From Desulfobacterales bacterium (lineage in GTDB: Bacteria > Desulfobacterota > Desulfobacteria > Desulfobacterales > UBA2174_A), in contig JALOPD010000193.1 in NCBI GenBank assembly GCA_025454075.1, positions 1 to 11,556 of the forward strand: a DNA stretch of 11,556 bases. The letters run 5' to 3'. A model generated the notes under the pieces. The model searched no databases. It had not been told where the DNA came from and saw only the letters and a list, made by a program, of their open reading frames with translations. Made by a program: the position numbers and the translations under genes. Positions 1-5,112 of this stretch are shown here, piece after piece. Each line of letters begins with the position of its first letter. Positions within the stretch are counted from its first letter, which is position 1.

Positions 1-162
1 CAGATCGCCAAAAGCGCTTTTTACAACGCCGAAGACATGGACTACACGAAGCAGTTCGCCTACATGAACGAGGCCTTCGCCCGGCTGTGCACGGCCGATG
101 ACGCCAAAGAGGGCGTCCAGGCGTTTTTCGAAAAACGAAAACCGGTCTGGAAAGAAAAGTAG
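1..162 (+). CDS. Enoyl-CoA hydratase/isomerase (crotonase family), C-terminal end only
   Basis: Partial gene: the window opens inside it, and 53 codons in frame 1 remain before TAG at 160-162. The visible tail contains a helix-rich segment with FARLCTADDAKEG followed by VQAFFEKRKPVW and a lysine-rich end. This is the typical ending of crotonase-fold enoyl-CoA hydratases (the 'S/DAKEGxxAFxEKRxPxF' block that packs against the trimer interface). The active-site residues lie upstream and cannot be seen, so the substrate (crotonyl-CoA, a longer enoyl-CoA or an aromatic-ring-derived CoA) is undetermined. It is followed 23 bp later on the same strand by the Fe-S scaffold gene, so the two may be co-transcribed. 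Confidence 0.85.
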   Translation, partial: QIAKSAFYNAEDMDYTKQFAYMNEAFARLCTADDAKEGVQAFFEKRKPVWKEK

Positions 163-185
163 GCGGATCGCAGGGCAGCGCAGAA

Positions 186-614
186 ATGACCGACAAGAAA
201 TTCGACTTCTGGCAAGACCACTCGATCAAATACCTGGAAATGGCGCTCAAAACGGACCGCCTGGAGCCGCTGGAAAACCCGGACGGTGAAGGCCGCCACA
301 CCGGGGAGTGCGGCGACACGGTGGCGATGTTCCTGAAGCTGCGAGGAACGACCATCGCGCAGGCGGCCTTCCAGGTCCAGGGCTGCATGAACACCGTTGC
401 CAGCGCGAATGCGGTCGCGGAGCTGATCGAGGGAAAACCGATCGAGGATGCCTGGGAGCTGACCCCGGAGCGGGTCATCGACTTCCTGGAGACCCTCCCC
501 AAAGCCCACTATCACTGTGCCGAATTGGCCGTGGGCGCCCTCTACCGCGCCCTGGCCGACGTGCGCAGCAAGCAGCGGGAGCCCTGGAAAAAAATCTATT
601 CCAAAAGCCGATAG
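186..614 (+). CDS. NifU/IscU-like iron-sulfur cluster assembly scaffold protein
   Basis: A 142-residue protein corresponding to the single NifU_N/IscU domain, on which [2Fe-2S] clusters are assembled before transfer to target proteins in the cytoplasm. The three ligand positions of the family are visible: GECGDT with Cys42 and the conserved Asp44, QGCMNT with Cys67, and HYHCAEL with His110-Cys111. The conserved Asp after the first Cys normally promotes cluster release. The protein has IscU-like length and lacks the C-terminal domains of full NifU. The motif block GxxGECGDTV is closer to the NifU-like scaffolds of anaerobes than to canonical IscU, whose equivalent is ACGD. The ATG at 186 is preceded only by a weak purine stretch (GCAGGGC). 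The gene ends 50 bp before the convergent glcF gene, with a shared terminator between or overlapping them. No cysteine desulfurase gene is visible in the window. Confidence 0.88.
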   Translation: MTDKKFDFWQDHSIKYLEMALKTDRLEPLENPDGEGRHTGECGDTVAMFLKLRGTTIAQAAFQVQGCMNTVASANAVAELIEGKPIEDAWELTPERVIDFLETLPKAHYHCAELAVGALYRALADVRSKQREPWKKIYSKSR

Positions 615-664
615 CCTCACCGACCATCCAAGCAATTTCGAGACCACTACAAACAACTCCAACT

Positions 665-1969
665 TCATCTTTTTCGGCCGCAGGCCGAAAAAGATTCGGC
701 GTAGATCTCGACCGGGTGCTTGACGGCAATGCGGTCGCCGGCCTGCGACAGCATGTCGGAGATCTGCAGCATGCAGGCCGGGCAGCCCGTGGCCACCACC
801 GCGCAGCCCGTGGAAGCGATGCTGTCGCGTTTCAATCGCCCGATCCGGGCCGACAACCCATAGTGCTCGAGGTTGAAGCTCCCGCCCATCCCGCAGCAGT
901 CGTCGGCGCCCGCCATTTCCTTGAGAACGTAACCGGGATTGGCGCGGATCAGGTCCCGGGGCTCGGCGGACACTCCCAAAGACTTCTTCAGGTGGCAGGA
1001 ATCGTGAAAGGTGACGATCCGGCCGTTTTCGGACCGGGCCGCGGCCACAGCGACATCCATCCGCTTGACCAGGAACTGGGAGATGTCCATGGTCCTGGCG
1101 GCCAGGGCGGCGGCGCGGGCGGTGAGATCCTCGCTGCACAGCGACGGCCAGATCTTCTTGATCGTGGAGGTGCAGGTGGCGCAGCAGGTCACCAGGACGT
1201 CGAATTCGGCGGAATCGAATTGGTCCAGGTGGTAGCGCACCAACTCGTTGAACGTCCGCGTCTCCCCGGAAGAAACGGCCGGGATTCCGCAGCAACCCTG
1301 AGCCTCGGGCAGAAACACACCGACCCCGTGGTGCTCCAGAACACGCAACGCGGCTTCGGCCACGCTCGGGAAGATCTTGTCGATTAGGCAGCCGACGAAG
1401 AACCCGGCCTTGAGTCCCGATGCACCGGCCGGGATGTCCAGGGAGGGGCGGCGGCGGTGAAGCGGCACCGCCGCCAGCGTTCGGAAATGCCGGCCGGCCA
1501 GCAAGGGTGAAGCGAACCGTGCACAGGATGTCCCGACGATTTCGTTGACAGGGCGAGTGAACAGCTTCTGGAACAACGCGCCGAATTCAACGAGCCGGTC
1601 CAGCGTTTGGGGGTGGGCCAGCAGCCTGCGGAGGACGGCCTTCTTGACCGGCGGCAAGCCCAGGTAGCCGGCCAGGATGGCGCGGGCCTTGATGAAGATG
1701 TCGAGTACGTTGACCCCGCTCGGGCAGTTGGCCGCGCAACTGCCGCACAGCAGGCAGCGCTGCAGCCGTTCCCGGACGGCTTCGGGGTCGTTCAGCATTT
1801 CCTGCATGAGTCCGTCCAGCAGGACCAGCTTGCCGCGGGCCACATCCGCTTCCCGGCCGGTCTGGGCGAACACGGGGCAGACGGCCTGGCACATCCCGCA
1901 CCGCATGCAGACCACCAGCTGGTCTTCCAGCTGCCGCATCAACCGCCTGAGTTCCCTGATATCCGCCAT
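665..1969 (-). CDS. glcF: GlcF-like Fe-S/CCG-domain subunit of a lactate/glycolate dehydrogenase
   Basis: A 434-residue electron-transfer subunit that would pass electrons from the flavoprotein encoded upstream (GlcD-like) to the quinone pool or another acceptor at the membrane. Residues 21-31 (CMRCGMCQAVC) and 72-82 (CLLCGSCAANC) are two [4Fe-4S] ferredoxin motifs (CxxCxxCxxxC). The rest carries two CCG (heterodisulfide-reductase type) domains: Cys194, Cys226-Cys227-Gly, Cys262-Cys263-x2-Cys266, then Cys325, Cys358-Cys359-Gly, Cys396-x2-Cys399. The order 2x[4Fe-4S]-CCG-CCG and the length match GlcF and the Fe-S partner of bacterial D-lactate dehydrogenases. The ATG at 1969-1967 has a GAGGG ribosome site just upstream. 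A much longer open frame continues upstream, but it is out of frame inside glcD and is not used. It lies 50 bp downstream of glcD. There is no GlcE gene, as is common in sulfate-reducer D-lactate dehydrogenase pairs. The substrate is inferred, not seen. Confidence 0.9.
   Translation of the reverse strand: MADIRELRRLMRQLEDQLVVCMRCGMCQAVCPVFAQTGREADVARGKLVLLDGLMQEMLNDPEAVRERLQRCLLCGSCAANCPSGVNVLDIFIKARAILAGYLGLPPVKKAVLRRLLAHPQTLDRLVEFGALFQKLFTRPVNEIVGTSCARFASPLLAGRHFRTLAAVPLHRRRPSLDIPAGASGLKAGFFVGCLIDKIFPSVAEAALRVLEHHGVGVFLPEAQGCCGIPAVSSGETRTFNELVRYHLDQFDSAEFDVLVTCCATCTSTIKKIWPSLCSEDLTARAAALAARTMDISQFLVKRMDVAVAAARSENGRIVTFHDSCHLKKSLGVSAEPRDLIRANPGYVLKEMAGADDCCGMGGSFNLEHYGLSARIGRLKRDSIASTGCAVVATGCPACMLQISDMLSQAGDRIAVKHPVEIYAESFSACGRKR
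668..694. terminator. Bidirectional intrinsic terminator between convergent genes
   Basis: Perfect 12-bp inverted repeat: left arm 668-679 (TCTTTTTCGGCC), loop GCA at 680-682, right arm 683-694 (GGCCGAAAAAGA). Each strand reads a GC-rich stem followed by a T-run, so the element can terminate both the NifU-like transcript (+) and glcDF (-). The minus-strand glcF stop codon is at 665-667, beyond the hairpin, so the last codons of glcF are encoded inside the terminator. Confidence 0.85.
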
Positions 1970-2019
1970 GTTTCCCTCGTCACCGTGCCGGTGTGCGCCC
2001 CCGTTCCGTCCAACCGGCC

Positions 2020-3408
2020 TTAGGCGCTTGCCGCGATGATCTTGCCGGGGTTGAGGATGTTGTTCGGGTCCAACGCCTTCTTGATGCGCTGGGAATACAG
2101 GATCGTGGCGCGGCTGGTTTCCTTCTCCAGGAAGCAGGCCTTTGCGATTCCGGTGCCGTGCTCGCCGGATAGGGTTCCGCCCAGCGCCAGGGCGCGGTCG
2201 AAGATGGCGGCGATGGCCTGCTCTACCCGCTCCCACTCGGCCTTGTCGCGCTTGTCCGTGAGAATGGTGGGGTGCAGGTTCCCGTCGCCGGCGTGGCCGA
2301 AGGTCCCGATGGACAGGCGGTATTCGCGGCTGATGTCGCCGATGGCCTTGACCATGGCCGGGATCTGGCTGCGCGGCACGGTGGCGTCCTCCAGCACCAG
2401 GGTGGGCTTGAGCTTGGCAAGCGCCGAGAGCGCGCTGCGCCGGGCCTCCCACACCTTGGTGCGCTCGGCCGCATCCCGGGCGACCCGGATGGAGACGGCC
2501 CCATGCTTCCGGCAGAGGGCTTCCACGCGCTCGGCGTCCTCCCGGACCTGCTCCGGGTGGCCGTCCACCTCGATCAGCAGGAGCGCCGCCGCGTCGACCG
2601 GGAGCCCGGCGTGGCTGAAATCCTCCACGGCCCGGATGGTGAAATTGTCCATGAACTCCAGGGTGGCCGGCACGATATGGCCGGCGATGATGGCCGAAAC
2701 CGTTTCCGAGGCGCGGTCGGCCTGGTCGAAGACGGCGGTCATCGCGCGTTGGGCCGCCGGCAGGGGGATGAGCTTGAGCGTGATCTGATGAAACACCCCC
2801 AGGGTGCCTTCCGAGCCCACCAGCAGCCCGGCCAGATTGTACCCGGTGGCGCATTTAACGGTGCGCGAACCGGTCTTGATCGTCTCACCGTTCACATCGA
2901 AAAACTGCAGGCCCATGACGTAGTCCCGCGTCACGCCGTACTTCAACCCCCGCAGCCCCCCGGCATTTTCCGCCACGTTGCCGCCGAGAGTGGACACCGC
3001 CTGGCTGCCGGGGTCCGGCGGGTAGAACAGGCCCCGGGCCTGGGCGGCGGCGGCGAACTTGGCCGTGACCACCCCGGGTTCCACCACGGCGTACATGTCC
3101 TCGGAGTTGATCTCGAGGATGCGGTTCAGCCCGTTGGTGACGACGACGACCCCCCCGGCCGGCGGCACCGTGCCGCCGCTCAAATTCGTACCGGCGCCCC
3201 GCACCGTGAGCGGCAGCCTGTTCTGGTTGCACAGGCGCACGGCGCGGCTCAGCGCCTCGCCGTTGGCGGGTCGCACCACCAGCGCCGGTGTTACCGGCTC
3301 CAGCGGCGCGGCGTCGTACGAGTAGGTGATCAAGTCGGCCGGGTCGGCGAAGACATTATCCTCGCCGACCTGGGCCTTGAATTCACGGACAAGGGCCTTG
3401 GGCAGCAT
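2020..3408 (-). CDS. glcD: FAD-linked 2-hydroxyacid (probably D-lactate or glycolate) dehydrogenase, GlcD family
   Basis: A 462-residue flavoprotein of the GlcD/Dld family, oxidising a 2-hydroxyacid to the 2-oxoacid. The N-terminal PCMH-type FAD-binding domain (about 35-215) shows VRGAGTNLSGG at 69-79, PPDPGS at 130-135, GGNVAENAGG at 142-151 and GSEGTLG at 198-204. The C-terminal FAD-oxidase domain (about 220-460) carries GHAGDGNLHP at 371-380, with His372 and His379, and GEHGTG at 415-420, with Glu417 and His418. These are the metal/substrate site seen in D-lactate and D-2-hydroxyglutarate dehydrogenases of this family. ATG at 3408-3406 follows AGGAG at 7-8 nt. It is first in a two-gene operon with glcF. 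In sulfate reducers such pairs oxidise lactate to pyruvate, which would suit this organism, but glycolate or another 2-hydroxyacid cannot be excluded. No convincing sigma-70 or sigma-54 promoter was found on this strand in 3409-3560. Confidence 0.9.
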   Translation of the reverse strand: MLPKALVREFKAQVGEDNVFADPADLITYSYDAAPLEPVTPALVVRPANGEALSRAVRLCNQNRLPLTVRGAGTNLSGGTVPPAGGVVVVTNGLNRILEINSEDMYAVVEPGVVTAKFAAAAQARGLFYPPDPGSQAVSTLGGNVAENAGGLRGLKYGVTRDYVMGLQFFDVNGETIKTGSRTVKCATGYNLAGLLVGSEGTLGVFHQITLKLIPLPAAQRAMTAVFDQADRASETVSAIIAGHIVPATLEFMDNFTIRAVEDFSHAGLPVDAAALLLIEVDGHPEQVREDAERVEALCRKHGAVSIRVARDAAERTKVWEARRSALSALAKLKPTLVLEDATVPRSQIPAMVKAIGDISREYRLSIGTFGHAGDGNLHPTILTDKRDKAEWERVEQAIAAIFDRALALGGTLSGEHGTGIAKACFLEKETSRATILYSQRIKKALDPNNILNPGKIIAASA

Positions 3409-3651
3409 GGCGAACTCCTGTCGATGCGGTTTGACGAGATCGGCCGGACGCCTTCCACCCGGCGCGGCTCATCGGCTCCCGGGGCACTACGCTGCAGCAA
3501 AAAAGGCGGCGGCATTCCTGCGAATGGGTTGAACATATTGTAAAACCGACCCGGTGGCAAGGCATCGCGGCAGGCCAGGCAGGGAAGTCGTTCTTAAAAT
3601 CCTCTCCTCCGCCGGGCCGCATTCGCTTGAATCGCCGACGAGTGTCCAGCA
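3409..3651. other. Intergenic region upstream of glcD, no gene recognised
   Basis: Contains the glcD ribosome site and presumably its promoter. I could not pick out a convincing -10/-35 or -12/-24 pair on the minus strand. Short open frames here have no recognisable content. Parts may be further eroded remains of the regulator gene whose recognisable relic begins at 3652. Confidence 0.5.
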
Positions 3652-3858
3652 GTGAAAAAGGGACGATGGCGTAGCGAAGTCGGCGATCTGCCGCTGTCCA
3701 TCCAGGTCAAGCTCCTGCGGGTGCTGGAGGAAAAAGTGGTGGAGCGGATCGGCGACAACCAGTCGGATGCGGCGCGGCGGCAGGAAATCTCGCGCACCAG
3801 CGTCTGGAACCAGATGAAGCGCTTCGGGTTGAGCGGCAGGGGTGAGCCGCCGAAATAG
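3652..3858 (+). pseudogene. Relic of a sigma-54-dependent (NtrC/Fis-type) transcription activator, internally deleted
   Basis: A 68-codon open stretch that pieces together three blocks normally far apart in an NtrC-class activator. Residues 2-5 (KKGR) match the segment after the GAFTGA loop. Then EVGDLPLSIQVKLLRVLEEK and VVERIGDNQ are the conserved sigma-54 AAA+ block around Walker B and the following helix. DAARRQEISRTSVWNQMKRFGL is the C-terminal Fis-type DNA-binding helix-turn-helix. The short piece before EVGDL (the 'GGTLFLD' part of Walker B) is missing, as are roughly 150 or more residues between IGDNQ and the helix-turn-helix. Walker A and any sensor domain are absent. It cannot work as an ATPase activator. 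It lies divergent to glcD, where sulfate reducers often keep a sigma-54 regulator of lactate use, so it may be the dead regulator of glcDF; that link is inference. The alternative of a functional short DNA-binding peptide is unlikely. Confidence 0.85.
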
Positions 3859-3861
3859 ATC

Positions 3862-3877
3862 TGGCATCGATATTGCT
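3862..3877 (+). promoter_or_regulatory. Sigma-54 (RpoN) -24/-12 promoter candidate
   Basis: TGGCATCGATATTGCT matches the consensus TGGCAY-N5-TTGCW at every defined position, with GG at 3863-3864 and GC at 3875-3876, the required 10-nt separation. The predicted start is near 3888. It begins 4 bp after the end of the NtrC relic. An intrinsic terminator ends about 100 nt downstream of the start, and no open frame lies between. Confidence 0.6.
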
Positions 3878-3887
3878 TAAATCCGCT

Positions 3888-3987
3888 CCAGAGGAACTTG
3901 GCATTATCTACCTCCATTCCTCTCTCTCCCCCTTCCTGCGGGAGGCCTCGGCCCGGGTGGAGTCGCACCCCCGGGCCGGGTTTTTTT
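3888..3987 (+). ncRNA. Candidate sigma-54-driven small RNA, about 100 nt
   Basis: This is the interval between the predicted start of the sigma-54 promoter (3862-3877) and the end of the T-run of a strong terminator (3947-3987). It holds no plausible reading frame. Its middle, 3911-3937, is 27 nt with a single purine (A3916) and contains CCTCC, TTCCT and CCCCCTTCC, complementary to Shine-Dalgarno-like sequences. An accessible pyrimidine tract followed by a terminator hairpin is a layout known for regulatory RNAs that mask ribosome sites or titrate an RNA-binding protein. Expression and function are inference. The same parts could simply be the 3' end of the dead regulator gene plus a chance promoter match. 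Confidence 0.35.
3947..3987 (+). terminator. Strong rho-independent terminator
   Basis: Perfect 9-bp stem, CGGCCCGGG (3949-3957) with CCCGGGCCG (3970-3978), extendable by one G-T and one C-G pair (3947-3948 with 3979-3980), loop of 12 nt. It is followed immediately by seven T (3981-3987). Oriented on the + strand; it isolates the peroxiredoxin leader from whatever is transcribed upstream. Confidence 0.85.
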
Positions 3988-4042
3988 CCTGGCATGGTTT
4001 TTGGTTCCTGATTATGGCTATCGTAAAAGCCGGCTAAGGCAT

Positions 4043-4069
4043 TTGCCGCCATCCTGTGCAAGATAAAAT
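4043..4069 (+). promoter_or_regulatory. Weak sigma-70-type promoter candidate
   Basis: TTGCCG (4043-4048) and TAAAAT (4064-4069) are separated by 15 bp, shorter than the ideal 17. If used, the peroxiredoxin mRNA would have a leader of roughly 230 nt. Low certainty. Confidence 0.25.
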
Positions 4070-4206
4070 AGGGATGCTGTGGGAGAGGACTCTGTTCGAG
4101 TAGCGCGTCCTCGCGCTTTTCGTGAGCGAATTGACCAGACTCCAGCGGTCGGCTGGGGAGACAGCGGTTGGTGGAAGTGCAACCGCCGCCGGACAGGTTG
4201 AACTGA

Positions 4207-4248
4207 GCATTTTGCAAGGAATCGACCCTACAATTCGGGCATTTTGCA
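4207..4248 (+). repeat. Direct repeat GCATTTTGCA x2, possible operator
   Basis: Identical 10-mers at 4207-4216 and 4239-4248, start to start 32 bp, which is close to three helical turns, so both would face the same side of the DNA. A TACAAT hexamer (4229-4234) lies between them and could be a -10 element. The repeat sits about 60-100 bp before the peroxiredoxin ATG. I do not recognise it as a PerR, Fur or OxyR site. Confidence 0.4.
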
Positions 4249-4309
4249 CGCAATTTCCGAAATGAAGGAGAGAGAATTTCCCTAATAAACAAAAAAAGGA
4301 GACGTTGAC

Positions 4310-4978
4310 ATGAGTGAAGAAAACGTAAGAATGCCATTGATCGGAGACAAGGCGCCGGAGTTCACGGCAAAGACAACGCAGGGCGAAATCAACTTCCCCA
4401 AAGATTTTGAGGGAAGTTGGCTTGTGTTTTTCTCGCATCCGGCCGATTTTACACCCGTGTGTACGACGGAGTTCATGACGTTCGCCTCGATGCAGAAGGA
4501 TTTTGCCAAGCGGAACTGCAAGCTGCTTGGGCTTTCTATCGACAGCATTTACGCGCATATCGCATGGCTGCGAACGATCAAGGAAAAGATCGCCTACAAG
4601 GGCATGAAAGATGTCGAGGTGACATTCCCGGTCATTGAAGACCTGAAAATGGATGTTTCCAGAGCCTTCGGCATGCTTCAGCCGGGGGCCAGCAGCACTC
4701 AAGCCGTGCGGGCCGTCTTCATCATCGACCCGAAGAGTATCGTCCGGGCGATCCTGTACTACCCGCTGTCAAACGGGCGGAACATGGATGAGGTTATGCG
4801 CCTGCTGGTCGCCATGCAGACGTCTGATCAACACGGCATTGCCACCCCCGCGAACTGGCAGCCGGGCGACGATGTCATTGTTCCGCCTCCGGGATCCCGA
4901 CGTCACATACCTGGACTGGTTCATGTGTCTGAAAAAGTGCCCCAAAGACAAATAGCGCCTGCCCAACCATCGCATTGA
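4310..4978 (+). CDS. Peroxiredoxin (Prx6-like 1-Cys/2-Cys group), C-terminus frameshifted
   Basis: Thiol peroxidase reducing hydrogen peroxide and organic peroxides in the cytoplasm. It has a thioredoxin-like AhpC/TSA domain with the peroxidatic motif PADFTPVC at 44-51 (Thr48, Cys51), the conserved Arg134 in AVRAVFIIDP, and the Prx6-type C-terminal stretch ATPANWQPGDDVIVPPPG at 178-195. After GS196 the reading frame goes wrong. The expected family ending, DPDVTYLDWFMCLKKCPKDK, is encoded in the +1 frame (about 4897-4955, TAG at 4953-4955). The frame read from the ATG instead gives an unrelated 26-residue tail ending at 4978. About ten residues that normally lie between PPPGS and the TYLDWF block are also missing, so a short out-of-frame deletion explains both changes. 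The catalytic core is intact, but a possible resolving Cys in the DWFMC block is lost. AAGGAG lies 8-9 nt before the ATG. It could be a real mutation or an assembly error. Confidence 0.85.
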   Translation: MSEENVRMPLIGDKAPEFTAKTTQGEINFPKDFEGSWLVFFSHPADFTPVCTTEFMTFASMQKDFAKRNCKLLGLSIDSIYAHIAWLRTIKEKIAYKGMKDVEVTFPVIEDLKMDVSRAFGMLQPGASSTQAVRAVFIIDPKSIVRAILYYPLSNGRNMDEVMRLLVAMQTSDQHGIATPANWQPGDDVIVPPPGSRRHIPGLVHVSEKVPQRQIAPAQPSH

Positions 4979-4992
4979 AAGCGACAAGGGGC

Positions 4993-5010
4993 AGCCGCGC
5001 GATCGCGGCT
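4993..5010 (+). terminator. Possible terminator hairpin after the peroxiredoxin gene
   Basis: Perfect 7-bp stem AGCCGCG (4993-4999) / CGCGGCT (5004-5010) with a CGAT loop, followed by GTCTCTTG, only a weak T-tract. Its place 38 bp after the ancestral peroxiredoxin stop (4955) supports that stop as the original gene end. It also argues against starting the next gene at the TTG at 4975. Confidence 0.4.
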
Positions 5011-5112
5011 GTCTCTTGCGCCTCATGCGCGGCGATAGGCAACGGCCCGGATCCTAAAACGCCTGGTGCCGGCAAAACCGGGATCGGCCCGCAAAGGAGT
5101 TGCGATCGCACC

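Larger units (their letters stand above)
3988..4309 (+). other. Gene-free leader region upstream of the peroxiredoxin gene
   Basis: About 320 bp with no credible gene. It contains a second, imperfect -24/-12-like site (3990-4005, TGGCAT then TTGG in place of TTGC), a weak sigma-70 pair (4043-4069), a 7-bp hairpin (GCGGTTG 4164-4170 and CAACCGC 4180-4186, 9-nt loop, no T-run), two copies of GCATTTTGCA (4207-4248), and the AAGGAG ribosome site just before the ATG at 4310. The DNA becomes AT-richer toward the gene, as expected of a regulatory region. Confidence 0.55.

Noticed and set aside
1970..2854. Long minus-strand open frame extending glcF upstream to 2854
   Set aside because: It is the wrong-frame shadow of glcD; the Fe-S protein has a good ATG and ribosome site at 1969, and the extension has no recognisable content.
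3483..3498. Sigma-54-like site GGCAC...TGCA upstream of glcD
   Set aside because: It is on the strand opposite to glcD and the GG-to-GC spacing is one base too short.
3594..3917. Minus-strand reading frame with a purine-rich, ribosome-site-like stretch before an ATG at 3917
   Set aside because: It is antisense to the recognisable NtrC-type relic and its translation has no family features; the purine run is just the complement of the pyrimidine tract.
3990..4005. Second sigma-54-like site upstream of the peroxiredoxin
   Set aside because: The invariant GC of the -12 element is GG; kept only as a note in the leader description.
4975..5112. TTG start giving the RACo-like protein 46 more residues
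   Set aside because: It lies on top of the frameshifted peroxiredoxin stop, crosses a terminator-like hairpin, has no ribosome site, and the added residues look non-coding. GTG at 5113 is preferred.
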